Assembly (NCBI GenBank): GCA_038396605.1 | Contig: CP121690.1 | Span: 2,880,356-2,944,355, forward strand | Length of the DNA: 64,000 bases | DNA from: Eubacteriales bacterium mix99 | Lineage (GTDB): Bacteria > Bacillota > Clostridia > Caldicoprobacterales > DTU083 | Direction: 5' to 3' | Shown here: piece by piece, positions 1 through 8,946 of the stretch | How positions within the stretch are numbered: the first letter of the stretch is position 1 | Layout of the letters: each line of letters begins with the position of its first letter | Program-made: the position numbers and the translations under genes | Notes under the pieces: generated by a model | Told to the model about the DNA's origin: nothing | Databases searched by the model: none | The model's input: the letters and a program-made list of their open reading frames with translations, nothing else

Positions 1-5
1 CTATC

Positions 6-34
6 ATTATATCCATTTTTCCTGCGGGAATCAA
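6..34 (-). promoter_or_regulatory. Sigma-A promoter reading out of the left edge
   Basis: Read on the minus strand, a -35 TTGATT (29-34) is followed after 17 bp by a perfect -10 TATAAT (6-11). It lies just after the stop of the ABC ATPase gene and points out of the window, so it probably drives the next gene to the left, which is not visible. No terminator hairpin is seen between the ATPase stop and this promoter. Confidence 0.55.
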
Positions 35-74
35 ACCCTTTTATGGATGCGCCGGTGTGGGAAACGGAGTGAAG

Positions 75-830
75 TTACTGCACCATCCGCAGCTTGTCGT
101 GGGTTACGCGGCTCAGGAACTGCTTTGTCCGGTCCTCCTGCGGATGATCGATCACTTCGGAAGGCGATCCCTCTTCCACAATCACTCCATCGTCCATAAA
201 CAGGACATGGCTTGCCACTTCCCTTGCAAATTCAATTTCGTGAGTGACAACGATCATGGTCCGCCCGTCCCGGGCAACGGATTTCATGACATCCAAAACC
301 TCTCCGACCAATTCCGGATCTAACGCGGAAGTGGGCTCATCAAACATAATTACATCCGGATCCAATGCCAGTGCCCGTGCAATTCCCACCCTTTGCTGCT
401 GTCCGCCGGACAGCTGGCAGGGGTAATAGTTCAATCTGTCTTCCAGTCCGACCTTTTCCAGATAGGATACGCTTTTCTCGTATGCTTCCTTTTTATCCAT
501 TTTCTGAGCTGTAATCAGCCCTTCCATCACATTTTCCACCGATGTCTTATTGCGGAACAGGTTATAGTGCTGGAATACCATTGCGGTTCTTTTCCGAAGT
601 TCGGTAATCTGTTTCCGATTCGTTTTGCCAACTTCCACCGTGAGCCCGTCGATATGAATCCTGCCTTTGTCCGGCTTTTCCAAAAAATTGATGCAACGCA
701 GCAAGGTGGATTTTCCGGAACCGCTGGGCCCGAGGATGACATGGACTTCCCCTTTTTTTACATGGAATCCGATACCCTTCAGAACTTCGTTTTTATAAAA
801 AGATTTGTGCATGTTATTTATTTCGATCAT
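75..830 (-). CDS. Polar amino-acid ABC transporter, ATP-binding subunit
   Basis: This 251-residue protein is a cytoplasmic ATPase that powers uptake of a polar amino acid with the membrane protein encoded just upstream. The Walker A motif GPSGSGKST is near residue 36, the signature LSGGQQQR near 141, and Walker [13 protein letters not shown] near 160, followed by the switch histidine in VTHEIEFA. Length and motifs fit the GlnQ/HisP/TcyN family. Its start codon overlaps the stop of the permease-fusion gene by 4 bp (ATGA), so the two are translationally coupled and both fall under the c-di-AMP riboswitch upstream. The exact substrate (glutamine, cystine, arginine or other) cannot be told from the ATPase alone. 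Confidence 0.95.
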   Translation of the reverse strand: MIEINNMHKSFYKNEVLKGIGFHVKKGEVHVILGPSGSGKSTLLRCINFLEKPDKGRIHIDGLTVEVGKTNRKQITELRKRTAMVFQHYNLFRNKTSVENVMEGLITAQKMDKKEAYEKSVSYLEKVGLEDRLNYYPCQLSGGQQQRVGIARALALDPDVIMFDEPTSALDPELVGEVLDVMKSVARDGRTMIVVTHEIEFAREVASHVLFMDDGVIVEEGSPSEVIDHPQEDRTKQFLSRVTHDKLRMVQ

Positions 831-2425
831 GCTGCCATTCCTCCTTCATATTTGTTTAATCTTTTCTCCATAACGGAGACTCCCTTTCCTACCACCAGAC
901 AGATCAGCCAATAAATAATTGCCGAGTCAATATAGACTTCAAAAAACCGTAAACTTCTCGCGCCGACGATTTTGGCCTGGCCCATAATATCCACCACAGC
1001 GATGATGAAGGCCAGAGAAGTATCCTTCAGTAAACTGATAAAGGAATTTCCAAAATTGGGTAATGCGATGGTCAATGCCTGTGGAAACACAATGCGGACC
1101 ATTCCCTGAAACCGGCTCATTCCAACGGAATAGGCGGCTTCCAGCTGGCCTTTGTCCACGGCCTGAATCGCGGAACGAATCGTTTCGGAAAGATAGGCTC
1201 CGGTATTCAGGGAAAATGAAATATATACAAAAACGATGGCAGGAATATTGCTCACATCAGCATTCCACTGATAATGGCTTTGCATAAATCCCAGTATCTT
1301 CGGAATTCCATAATAGGACAGATACATCTGCACCAGCAACGGAGTCCCCCGGACAAAGGAAACATAAAAGGATGCGATCCATTTCAGCACCGGAACACGG
1401 TAGATCTTGACCAGTGCCGTGATCAGACCAATAATCAGACCAACAAGCATGGAAACAAGCGCTATCATCAGGGTAACAGGAGCGTAGCGAAGTATTTCCG
1501 GAAAGGATTTTACCATATACTTTATATCCAGTAATTCACTCACACTTTCCTTCTTTCCTTCTCCGGCTTGTTGTTGATCCTGCTCCTCCACTGCTGTAAA
1601 GTCCTCCCCGAACCATTTAACGGAGATTTCCGACAAGGTTCCGTCGGACCTCATTTCCGATAACGCTTCATCCACTTCGGACTGCAGCTCCTCCGAATCG
1701 CTTCCCTTCCGGAATACAAAATAGGACGGAACGGTTGTAACCGGTTCCCCGGTCGTCTTCAGCTTCAATCCAAGCTCCTTGATATGTTCCTTTGCAATGA
1801 CTTTGTCATTGATGGTTGCGTCCAGCCGGCCGGCTTCAATATCCTGCAGCACGGAAGAAATATTGCCCTCATAGTATTCAATGGAAATGGGACTGTCATG
1901 TTCCTCATTATATTTCTCCAGTATCTGGGCAAAGGTAGTCCCCACCGATACCCCTACCTTCCTGCCTTTCAGATCATCCATGGTCTTTATGATGTCATTA
2001 TCATCCCGGACGATCAGGCTGGCGACGGAGTTAAAATAACTGTTGTCCGGGAAAGAATATTTTCCTTCCCTTTCCTCATCCTTCGAAATCTGATCTGCGA
2101 TCATATCGTATTTTTTGGATTCCAATCCCAGAAAAAGACTGTCCCACTGAGCGGCAACATAGTCAAACTCCATATCGTCCAGGCGCTTATCGATTTCCTT
2201 TACCACATCAATGTCATATCCTGTAAGTTGATTCTTTTCATCCTTATAATTAAATGGCTGATACGTTCCTTCCGTCCCGACGACGACCTTCCTCACCCCC
2301 TTGTCCTTTCTTGCAGAAGAACCATTTGATGAAGAAGAATTTTTTTGTGATGTACATCCTGTCAGTACCGTACATAAAAGCAAAAATAGAATAACTGCTT
2401 TTTGCAAACGGCTTTTTTTGTACAC
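827..2425 (-). CDS. Amino-acid ABC transporter, fused substrate-binding lipoprotein and permease
   Basis: This 532-residue protein joins two subunits that are often separate. Residues 1-24 form a lipoprotein signal ending in LTGC (Cys24). About 45-285 is a type 3 periplasmic-binding-protein fold, with a typical [11 protein letters not shown] start. About 310-525 is a HisM/GlnP-type permease with several membrane helices, a [14 protein letters not shown] segment and the EAA coupling loop [12 protein letters not shown]. The start is GTG with the ribosome site AGGGGG about 8 bases upstream. It is the first gene of a two-gene operon with the ATPase. A 250-nt leader separates it from a ydaO riboswitch and terminator, so c-di-AMP should control its transcription. 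The substrate is not certain; polar amino acids such as glutamine or cystine are most likely. Confidence 0.93.
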   Translation of the reverse strand: MYKKSRLQKAVILFLLLCTVLTGCTSQKNSSSSNGSSARKDKGVRKVVVGTEGTYQPFNYKDEKNQLTGYDIDVVKEIDKRLDDMEFDYVAAQWDSLFLGLESKKYDMIADQISKDEEREGKYSFPDNSYFNSVASLIVRDDNDIIKTMDDLKGRKVGVSVGTTFAQILEKYNEEHDSPISIEYYEGNISSVLQDIEAGRLDATINDKVIAKEHIKELGLKLKTTGEPVTTVPSYFVFRKGSDSEELQSEVDEALSEMRSDGTLSEISVKWFGEDFTAVEEQDQQQAGEGKKESVSELLDIKYMVKSFPEILRYAPVTLMIALVSMLVGLIIGLITALVKIYRVPVLKWIASFYVSFVRGTPLLVQMYLSYYGIPKILGFMQSHYQWNADVSNIPAIVFVYISFSLNTGAYLSETIRSAIQAVDKGQLEAAYSVGMSRFQGMVRIVFPQALTIALPNFGNSFISLLKDTSLAFIIAVVDIMGQAKIVGARSLRFFEVYIDSAIIYWLICLVVGKGVSVMEKRLNKYEGGMAA

Positions 2426-2683
2426 AAATGAAGCCCCCTATAAAATATTTCATTTATTTCGTGCAATGTCTCACGGAGGATGTAAAAACGGATCAACCCG
2501 GTCAATAAACGCTGAAACAAGTCTTGCTGTCCAAAATAATATTTAAGTATTCATCTGAATTTCTCTTCCCATTCTGCCACAGGGTACACAGGAAGATATT
2601 ACGCGGTCGGATGCAACAGGAACAGGCGGAACGTCGTAAGCAAATAGAGGTAAGACATGGGCAAAAAACAATCATATGAACAG

Positions 2684-2717
2684 AAAAAGGCTACCGAGAA
2701 GTCTCTGCAGCCTTTTT
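2684..2717 (-). terminator. Intrinsic terminator of the c-di-AMP riboswitch
   Basis: A perfect 9-bp stem, AAAAAGGCT with AGCCTTTTT, encloses a further GAGA/TCTC pairing, and transcription on the minus strand ends in a T-run. It lies about 30 bases after the aptamer. The minus-strand aptamer segment GAGAAGT (2751-2757) is perfectly complementary to ACTTCTC inside this hairpin (2696-2702). That gives a plausible antiterminator that competes with both the aptamer stem and the terminator. Confidence 0.8.
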
Positions 2718-2744
2718 GATATAAAAATAAAAGCTTCACGTAAA

Positions 2745-2905
2745 CCTGTCACTTCTCTATCAACGCTTACGAGGTTAGCTGACGGATTCGGATCGATTGA
2801 ATTGACCCTACCCGGATATCATCAGACTGGTACCCGGGATTCACCCCATGTTCGGTTTCCCCGTTCTTGCGATTCAGCGGTTCAAGTAGGATTACCTGCA
2901 ATTAA
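2745..2905 (-). promoter_or_regulatory. ydaO/yuaA-type cyclic di-AMP riboswitch
   Basis: On the minus strand the leader carries the hallmark blocks of this class: GGGGAAACCGAACATGGGG then TGAATCCC, and later CCGAATCCGTCAGCTAACC followed by TCGTAAGCGTTGATAG. These match the well-known ydaO consensus. The usual logic is OFF at high c-di-AMP through a downstream terminator, which is present at 2684-2717. It precedes the amino-acid transporter operon. Class assignment is by recognition of conserved blocks; the exact ends are approximate. Confidence 0.93.
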
Positions 2906-3050
2906 CCATTCTTATTCATTGGAAATATACCCGGAAAGCCCCTTTTGCTCAGGTATTTTTGTAAACTGCCTGACACGGCTGGTTTCATTCCTGACACTCC
3001 AGGATACATTTCACGCTGAGTTAATCCTTTCGCACTGCAACGTTTAGTAT

Positions 3051-3079
3051 ATAATAACACTTGATTACAAAATTGTCAA
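3051..3079 (-). promoter_or_regulatory. Sigma-A promoter of the riboswitch/transporter operon
   Basis: Minus-strand -35 TTGACA (3074-3079) and -10 TATTAT (3051-3056) are 17 bp apart. Transcription would start near 3044, giving the full riboswitch leader. The left end of the insertion sequence lies only 17 bp upstream of the -35 box, so the promoter core is intact but its upstream DNA was replaced. Confidence 0.75.
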
Positions 3080-3086
3080 ATTCGCA

Positions 3087-3095
3087 AATTCAATC
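3087..3095. repeat. Target-site duplication, left copy
   Basis: AATTCAATC lies directly outside the left inverted repeat and is repeated exactly at 4974-4982, directly outside the right one. A 9-bp direct repeat flanking a complete element marks a transposition event. Confidence 0.9.
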
Positions 3096-3227
3096 GATAG
3101 CGTCAATTTACTGTAGGGAAAGAAAGAATAGAGACATCCTGAAATATTCTTACTAGCAACAGTGGTCTTGATTGATTTCATTAATTTTAACAGCAATCAA
3201 TCTTGTCAGCTACATTTATTCCACGAT

Positions 3228-3362
3228 CTGCTTGACAACGAGCCTCTGCCGGTGTGGCTTACGGCAGATGTCGGCAGCAGCCATCTCTAACAGCGGGATA
3301 GGCTTTGGAGCGGTTGCTGCCGTACCTCAATGCTACCACACCGACTTCTCGTTATCAAGCAG
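3228..3362. other. Long imperfect hairpin in the IS 3' noncoding region
   Basis: CTGCTTGACAACGAG (3228-3242) pairs with CTCGTTATCAAGCAG (3348-3362) at 14 of 15 positions. Just inside, GCCGGTGTGG pairs with CCACACCGAC, and deeper GCAGCAGCC pairs with GGTTGCTGC. The arms are about 45 nt each with bulges and a loop of some 45 nt. It lies between the transposase stop and the element end. It might protect the message, terminate transcription, block outside read-through, or be a nested element; the sequence alone does not say. Confidence 0.7.
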
Positions 3363-3434
3363 CTTTCGCGGCATAAACGCTTGATCTATGTCGTCCCGGC
3401 TATTAAAAACGCCATAACGAGCTTTATGAAGGGC

Positions 3435-4853
3435 CTAATAGCGTATTCCGGCCATACTCCTCATCTCATTAAACAGCCCTGTCTTTTTCCCCATGGTAAT
3501 TACAGTTGGGCTGCTGCTCCATGAACCAGCATATCTGCTTTCTGATGATTTCCTTACTTCCTTGATTAACTCATCCTGCAATTCATGTTTCCTGTTCTCC
3601 TTCTCCTTAAGCTTCTGTGCCATAACCAGGTCATAGATCCTGCCACCGTTTTTCTTATATACGATAAGTTTGGACATCCTGGCAACACCTTTTTCAGACC
3701 ATCCCTTAGGCCTGCTGCTTAGCCTGCTTGAAAACACATGGCTTATATGACCTTCGGCACTGCATCCTATCAGTTCATGGCCCTTATCAGCCTTTATCTC
3801 TATTCCATGCCAGTTATTCAATATGTACCGTCTGGCATCCTTAACTGCCTTCCTCTTCGTTTTGGAAACCGTTCGTTTGAGGATCTTCTTGAAAACATCC
3901 TTGACCATGTCCTTGTCCGGCCAATCCAATGCATCCTTCAACTCCTGATAGATGTCTCCATCGTTTAAGTGTGCAGTCGCAGTTATCATATATTTCTTAA
4001 GATGAAAATTGTCCAGCACAAACTTGCTTTTGGGAATCCAGTCAAGCCCGGCCTTAATCCATGATGCCCCATCCCCGGAAAGGTATATGGTTTCAATGAA
4101 ATCCATGTCGTACTGCTTGTCTATATATTCTATGACCTCCAGCCACAAATCCTCGCTCTCATCATACATGCCGCCAAAATATTTAACGTTTTTAAGCCTG
4201 GTCCTTGTTTGGCTGCTTTTTTCGGGATCTACGCCTTCATGAACATAAACCAGCCTGGGCATAGCTATCTTGCTTTTATCGTCTTCTCCCTGCAGGGAAA
4301 CATGATCTTCATCTGCTTCAACATACAGTATCCTGACATCCCTCTTCTTGTCCACCTTATGCTCATGTTCGCTGATCTCAAGGTTATGTATTTTATCCAT
4401 AACAGCCTGCTTGCTTATTTCGTCCATATATCCGGCTCTTTCTCCACCTTTCCTGTAGCTGCTGTCTATGGCCTCTTCCACCACATTGATCACCACATCC
4501 GCACTCACTCTGTCATGTGGCTTAAGACCAACAAGCTCATCAACGAGATATTTCCTTTTGCCACCACTCTTTGGCTTAAAATACGTTCTATTATACTTGA
4601 TCGTTCCAAAGGTCGTTAAGATCCCTGTCTCATCTTTCCTGACAATCTCCCAATTGTTTTTCCTGACCCCGGACTTTCGAAGCTGTTCATCCATCCCCTC
4701 AAGAGTCTCCACCAGTATATTCCGACCAAGTTCAAACAGATCCTCCTGCAGCCCCAGAGTCAGTTCTGCCAGATCCTTACCTTCCCTTAAAAATTCTCTT
4801 ACCTTATTTTCTGTTTTTCTTGCAAACTCGTTAAAATCTTGTATACTGTACAT
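3435..4853 (-). CDS. ISLre2-family (UPF0236) transposase
   Basis: The protein of about 472 residues has the typical features of the UPF0236/ISLre2 transposases. There is a charged helical N-terminus, the stretch YVEADEDHVSLQ near residue 200 and LSGDGASWIKAGLDWIP near 260, whose acidic residues are likely catalytic. LDNFHLKKY follows. The frame is open throughout. I start it at the ATG at 4853, preceded by AGAAAGGGTG at rather long spacing. An in-frame GTG at 4865 would add four residues. The gene has the same orientation as ybaK and the ABC operon, so read-through from ybaK is possible. Confidence 0.92.
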   Translation of the reverse strand: MYSIQDFNEFARKTENKVREFLREGKDLAELTLGLQEDLFELGRNILVETLEGMDEQLRKSGVRKNNWEIVRKDETGILTTFGTIKYNRTYFKPKSGGKRKYLVDELVGLKPHDRVSADVVINVVEEAIDSSYRKGGERAGYMDEISKQAVMDKIHNLEISEHEHKVDKKRDVRILYVEADEDHVSLQGEDDKSKIAMPRLVYVHEGVDPEKSSQTRTRLKNVKYFGGMYDESEDLWLEVIEYIDKQYDMDFIETIYLSGDGASWIKAGLDWIPKSKFVLDNFHLKKYMITATAHLNDGDIYQELKDALDWPDKDMVKDVFKKILKRTVSKTKRKAVKDARRYILNNWHGIEIKADKGHELIGCSAEGHISHVFSSRLSSRPKGWSEKGVARMSKLIVYKKNGGRIYDLVMAQKLKEKENRKHELQDELIKEVRKSSESRYAGSWSSSPTVITMGKKTGLFNEMRSMAGIRY

Positions 4854-4973
4854 GGAAGGTGACACCCTTTCTTAATATTTTTGTGATGATCAATATTTTA
4901 GCAGGATGTCGCCTTCTTTTCAATCCTTATGGTAATTTATTACTCCTAATCCCTACGGTAACTTTACGCTAAC

Positions 4974-4982
4974 AATTCAATC
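4974..4982. repeat. Target-site duplication, right copy
   Basis: Exact copy of AATTCAATC at 3087-3095, abutting the right inverted repeat of the ISLre2 element. Confidence 0.9.
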
Positions 4983-4995
4983 CTGTTTTCCAGGC

Positions 4996-5484
4996 TCAGA
5001 TAAGATCTGCCAGGCGGATTTCCATTACTTTTCTCAGATCATTCAGGCTCATTTCCACCTGATACCCAATCTTTCCGGCACTGAAAAAAACAGTATCAAA
5101 GCGGGCTGCTGTCTCGTGAATGGCTGTCGGAAATTTTCTCTTCATGCCAATGGGGGAACATCCGCCGTGTATATAACCGGTAACCGGCAGCAGATCCCTG
5201 GATTTGATCATCCGAACCGACTTTTCCCTTACACATTCCGCAGCTTTTTTCAGGTTCAGTTCTCTTGCTGCCGGGATCATGAAAACATAGTGATTTCCTG
5301 ATTTGCCGACGGTAACCAGAGTCTTGAACACCCGATCAGGATCCTGGTTCAAGGCCTTCACAATTTCCATGCCGCTGACTGCATCGGTATCTGCATAACA
5401 GTGGCTTTGGTAGCTGATTTTCTGGGTATCCAGAATTCTCATAACATTTGTTTTTTCATTTGATTTACTTTTTGTTCTGTGCAT
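4996..5484 (-). CDS. ybaK: YbaK/EbsC-type Cys-tRNA(Pro) deacylase
   Basis: This 162-residue cytoplasmic protein belongs to the YbaK/ProX trans-editing family, which hydrolyses Cys mischarged on tRNA(Pro). The conserved FKTLV segment near residue 53 holds the key lysine, and GYIHGGCSPIGMKRKFPT near 103-120 is the other signature loop. Length is normal for the family. The insertion sequence starts 13 bp beyond the stop codon and no terminator is seen in that gap, so the gene itself is undamaged but its natural 3' end may have been displaced. The L,D-transpeptidase gene lies 50 bp upstream in the same direction. Confidence 0.92.
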   Translation of the reverse strand: MHRTKSKSNEKTNVMRILDTQKISYQSHCYADTDAVSGMEIVKALNQDPDRVFKTLVTVGKSGNHYVFMIPAARELNLKKAAECVREKSVRMIKSRDLLPVTGYIHGGCSPIGMKRKFPTAIHETAARFDTVFFSAGKIGYQVEMSLNDLRKVMEIRLADLI

Positions 5485-5534
5485 GAATACGATCGGTTTT
5501 TCATCTCTTTCATCGAATATACTTCCATTGAACT

Positions 5535-6311
5535 TTATTCAAAAGCCAGTATGCCCAGTGCCTGATAGGTTTCCCCATCCACATAGTGGGACAGCGGCAT
5601 GTTATGGTCTTTTTTAAACTTCAGCAGCGCAGCCTTCAATCCTTCTCCATAAATCCCATCTATGGACCCTTTATAATAGCCCAGCTTCTCCAGACGCAGT
5701 TGCACTTCAACTACCTGAGACTTTCGATCCCCCGGCTCCAGCCGGTCAAATGAGCTTCCCATATTGCCATAGGGGCCTCCATATACAACGACACGGGTTT
5801 GGAACGGCACGATACTGTACAGCTCCTCCACATCCCGGTTCCTCATCCGGAAACATCCGTGGGAAGCCTGGTAGCCGATGGAACCCGGCTTGTTTGTACC
5901 ATGGATGCCGTAAATCCCCCATGGCACATTCAACCCCATCCAGCGGGTGCCGAATCCTGTCCCCCAATGCCGTGCCTTGCTGGTAATATACCAGGTCCCG
6001 ATGGGGGACGGAGTGCCTGATTTCCCCTGGGCAACCGGATATTTTTTAATCAGTTTGTTGCTTTCAAAAAGATAAAGTGTGGATTGTGTCAAATCAATCC
6101 ATATATCATATGGATCTTCTGTATCTTCCGCTTTCCCTTCCTGCACCTCCGGCTCTGCCACAGCGGACTTCTCCGCGGAAAGCGCCGGCTCTCCGACAGG
6201 GGACAAAATATCCGGCCGTGACACCGATAAATCCAGCCCCCGGTACAAAAGAAGGATTGCAAGGATATAAAAAACCGCAGGTATTTTTCCCGGCCGTACC
6301 TTCTTGAACAT
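5535..6311 (-). CDS. L,D-transpeptidase (YkuD domain) with C-terminal peptidoglycan-binding domain
   Basis: The 258-residue exported enzyme probably makes or edits 3-3 cross-links in the wall. An N-terminal hydrophobic anchor (about residues 9-25) is followed by a linker, then the YkuD domain with the catalytic HGTNKPGSIGYQASHGCFRM block (His and Cys present). The C-terminal 65 residues form a PG_binding_1 repeat (LRLEKLGYYKGSIDGIYG). I start at the ATG at 6311 because GGAGGT lies 7 bases upstream; an ATG at 6326 is too close to its own GGAGG. The gene follows thiI by about 60 bp. Confidence 0.92.
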   Translation of the reverse strand: MFKKVRPGKIPAVFYILAILLLYRGLDLSVSRPDILSPVGEPALSAEKSAVAEPEVQEGKAEDTEDPYDIWIDLTQSTLYLFESNKLIKKYPVAQGKSGTPSPIGTWYITSKARHWGTGFGTRWMGLNVPWGIYGIHGTNKPGSIGYQASHGCFRMRNRDVEELYSIVPFQTRVVVYGGPYGNMGSSFDRLEPGDRKSQVVEVQLRLEKLGYYKGSIDGIYGEGLKAALLKFKKDHNMPLSHYVDGETYQALGILAFE

Positions 6312-6369
6312 GATCCGCACCTCCATACACCTCCTGCCTATCTCCATTCTATTCGCAGGAGGGAAGAGG

Positions 6370-7560
6370 TTAGAACCGATTCCGGCCCGGCCGGATCCCA
6401 ATCACTTCAATATTGGCAACTGCTTCCTGTATCAGTTCTTCCCCATTGATCCGTTTTTCCGATTCCAGAATTTTCTCCAGCCGGGGATGGGTCACGGGAT
6501 GCCTGGGTGTGAAAACCGTACAGCAGTCCTCATAAGGAAGGATGGACGTCTCATAGGTCTCGATTTTTTTGGAAACCGTTACGATGTCAACCTTGTCAAA
6601 GCCGATCAAAGGACGGAACACCGGCATGGAAACCGCAGCATTGGTAACTGCCAGGCTATCCATCGTCTGACTTGCCACCTGTCCGATGCTCTCCCCCGTC
6701 ACCAGGGCGGCCGCTTCCTCTGAACGGGCAACCGCCTCTGCAATTTTCATCATATAGCATCGCATCAGAACCGTTAGCTGACTGTCCGGACATTTTTTAT
6801 ACAGTTCCTGTTGTATCCTGGTAAAGGGTACCACATGCAGCCGGATTGCTCCGCAGTAGCGGGTAAGAATCCGGCACAGATCGATAACCTTTTCCCTGGA
6901 ACGATCGCTGGTATAGGGAAAGCTGTGAAAGTGCACCGCTGAAAGGGCGACTCCCCGCTTTGCAATCATATAACCGGCAACGGGACTGTCAATCCCGCCG
7001 GACAGCAAAAGAACCGCCTTTCCGCTGGTCCCGACGGGCATGCCCCCTGCACAGGGAAGAATTTCATGATACAAATAACCGGATTCCCGGATTTCAATAT
7101 TCAGAACCACGTCCGGATGATGAACGTCCACTTTCAGTCCCGGCACAGCCTCCAGAAGCCTGCCGCCCATCTCCCGGTTGATTTCCATGGAATTCATGGG
7201 ATACTTCTTATCCGACCGTCTGGACTCCACCTTGAAGGTAAGAATCTCCCTCCCCTGCAAAAGGGACAGCTGATCCGTCATGATCTTTTTGGAATATTCG
7301 AAAAGTGTCTCAAAATCTTTGCCCACTTTATAGGCGGGGCTGACGGAAACCAGGCCGAATACCTTCTGCAGCGCCTGGAGAACGGCCGCTTCATCTTTAT
7401 AATTTTCCGCATAGAACCGCCCTTGCGCCCTGGTCACCCGTATGCCGGGAAACTCCGCCAGCGCCTTCCTGATATTGTCATACAGCACCCGTTCGAAATA
7501 CGGACGATTCTGTCCTTTCAGATAAATCTCTCCATACCGGATTAAAACAACCCGCTCCAT
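6370..7560 (-). CDS. thiI: tRNA 4-thiouridine synthase ThiI
   Basis: This 396-residue enzyme adenylates U8 of tRNA and transfers sulfur to it; it can also serve thiamine thiazole synthesis. It has an N-terminal ferredoxin-like domain, a THUMP domain (to about 170), and a PP-loop ATPase domain with the motif SGGIDSPVAGY near 183. There is no C-terminal rhodanese domain, which fits the short Firmicutes form that takes sulfur directly from a dedicated cysteine desulfurase. That partner is encoded 4 bp upstream (iscS), making this a clear two-gene sulfur-relay operon. The cysteine pair in YEDCCTVFTP near 344 is conserved. Confidence 0.96.
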   Translation of the reverse strand: MERVVLIRYGEIYLKGQNRPYFERVLYDNIRKALAEFPGIRVTRAQGRFYAENYKDEAAVLQALQKVFGLVSVSPAYKVGKDFETLFEYSKKIMTDQLSLLQGREILTFKVESRRSDKKYPMNSMEINREMGGRLLEAVPGLKVDVHHPDVVLNIEIRESGYLYHEILPCAGGMPVGTSGKAVLLLSGGIDSPVAGYMIAKRGVALSAVHFHSFPYTSDRSREKVIDLCRILTRYCGAIRLHVVPFTRIQQELYKKCPDSQLTVLMRCYMMKIAEAVARSEEAAALVTGESIGQVASQTMDSLAVTNAAVSMPVFRPLIGFDKVDIVTVSKKIETYETSILPYEDCCTVFTPRHPVTHPRLEKILESEKRINGEELIQEAVANIEVIGIRPGRNRF

Positions 7561-7564
7561 GGCT

Positions 7565-8722
7565 TCACCTCCTGGTGTATTCCCGTACTCTTTGTACAGA
7601 CCGGCTCAGAATTGGAAGAAAGGACGCAATTTCCTCCGGTGTGGTAAGGTAGGAAAGACTGATCCGGATCGACCCGTCCGCAGTCCGGTCATTCAGCCCC
7701 AGTGCCTTCAACACATGACTGATCTTCTTCTCCCTGCTGGAACAGGCGGAGCCGGTACTGACATAGACCTCCTCTTCCTCCAGGGTATGCAGCAGAACTT
7801 CTCCCTTTGCGCCGGGAAAACTGACATTCAGAATGTGCGGTGCACTGTTTTCCGGATCCCCATTGATCACCACATCCGGAAAATCCCTCCGGATACCGGA
7901 GACCAGAGCTTCCTTCAGCTCATACAGATACCTGTCATTCTCCGCATGTCTTTCTGCAATCCAATCTGCACCTGTCCCCATTCCGACAATACCGGTGATA
8001 TTTTCCGTACCGCTGCGGATGCCTCCCTGCTGGCCGCCTCCAAACAGAATGGGTTGAATCCGGACTCCCTTTCTCCGGTACAATGCGCCGATTCCCTTGG
8101 GTGCATGTATTTTATGGCCGCTGAGTGAAACCAGATCGATCCCCCATCCTTTGGGGTAAAGCGGCAGTTTGCCAAAGGACTGAATGCCGTCCACATGGAA
8201 TACAGGCCGGTTTTTGCATTGATCCAGCAGGGACGCGACCTGTTGAACCGGCTCTATGGATCCAACTTCATTGTTGACATGCATAATACTGACCAGAATG
8301 GTATCCTCCCGCAGGGCATTCTGTAAAGACTCCAGTGAAATCACACCCTTTTGATCCACCGGCAGATATGTTACCTCATAACCCATCTTTTCCAGATGAG
8401 CAAAACAATTGAGCACGGACGGGTGCTCAATCGCCGTGGTAATGCAATGCTTTCCCCTGCGCCTCTTATCATATGCAGTACCCAAAATAGCCATATTGTT
8501 GGATTCTGTTCCGCCGGAAGTAAAAATAATCTCCTCCGGTTCCACCTGCAGTAAACGACTGACTTGTTCCCTTGCTTTTCGGATCCGCTTTTCCGCCCGA
8601 ATGCCCAGCCGATGCATGGAAGACGGATTCCCGAAGTCCTTTTTCAGACAATCGGTAACTGTCTCCGCCACCTCGGGTACAACAGGCGTCGTTGCAGCAT
8701 AATCCAGATAAATCTGTTCCAT
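7565..8722 (-). CDS. Cysteine desulfurase (IscS/NifS/NifZ type)
   Basis: This 385-residue PLP enzyme converts cysteine to alanine and passes on persulfide sulfur. The PLP lysine is in SLSGHKIHAPKG near residue 200, and the persulfide cysteine is in STGSACSSREKK near 325. The N-terminus IYLDYAATTPV is typical. Tight coupling with thiI (4 bp gap) suggests that its main acceptor is ThiI rather than an iron-sulfur scaffold, as for NifZ in Bacillus. It is the first gene of the pair and has its own promoter at 8746-8774. Confidence 0.95.
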   Translation of the reverse strand: MEQIYLDYAATTPVVPEVAETVTDCLKKDFGNPSSMHRLGIRAEKRIRKAREQVSRLLQVEPEEIIFTSGGTESNNMAILGTAYDKRRRGKHCITTAIEHPSVLNCFAHLEKMGYEVTYLPVDQKGVISLESLQNALREDTILVSIMHVNNEVGSIEPVQQVASLLDQCKNRPVFHVDGIQSFGKLPLYPKGWGIDLVSLSGHKIHAPKGIGALYRRKGVRIQPILFGGGQQGGIRSGTENITGIVGMGTGADWIAERHAENDRYLYELKEALVSGIRRDFPDVVINGDPENSAPHILNVSFPGAKGEVLLHTLEEEEVYVSTGSACSSREKKISHVLKALGLNDRTADGSIRISLSYLTTPEEIASFLPILSRSVQRVREYTRR

Positions 8723-8745
8723 TGTTTCGCTCCCCGCTTACGTAA

Positions 8746-8774
8746 AATATATACCTTTGCAACGAAATGCACAA
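8746..8774 (-). promoter_or_regulatory. Sigma-A promoter of iscS-thiI
   Basis: Minus-strand -35 TTGTGC (8769-8774) and -10 TATATT (8746-8751) are 17 bp apart, about 25 bp upstream of the iscS ATG. Confidence 0.55.
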
Positions 8775-8856
8775 AACTCTGCCTTTCGTTACCCTTCCAT
8801 CTTATCTATCCTATCACAAAATAAATTGTTCCACTCATATGAATCCCTGCTGACTC

Positions 8857-8880
8857 AAAAAAAGCCCCCTGTCCGGGAGC
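8857..8880 (-). terminator. Terminator after the DUF6106-like gene
   Basis: On the minus strand GCTCCC-GGACA-GGGGGC forms a short GC stem (one G-T pair) followed by seven Ts. It separates the DUF6106-like gene from the iscS promoter. Confidence 0.65.
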
Positions 8881-8946
8881 ATTTTTCTGCCATCATGGCC
8901 TTGACACAGTTATCCTGTTGTTACCGCTGTGCTGGTTTCCCGCCGC

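Larger units (their letters stand above)
3096..4973 (-). mobile_element. ISLre2-family insertion sequence, apparently complete
   Basis: The 1878-bp element has terminal inverted repeats of 24 bp at 3096-3119 and 4950-4973 that match at 20 of 24 positions (inner part TAGCG...GTAGGGA). It is flanked by identical 9-bp direct repeats. It holds one intact transposase gene and about 315 bp of noncoding DNA after it, which folds into a long hairpin. Intact ends, intact gene and perfect target duplication suggest a recent insertion. It sits between the end of ybaK (13 bp from its stop) and the promoter of the c-di-AMP-controlled transporter. Confidence 0.92.

Noticed and set aside
2676-3047. 123-codon frame on the plus strand between the transporter and the IS
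   Set aside because: It covers the c-di-AMP riboswitch and its terminator, which explain the conservation better.
3172-3384. Second small gene within the IS
   Set aside because: The frame lies within the long hairpin, has no ribosome site and reads like noncoding sequence.
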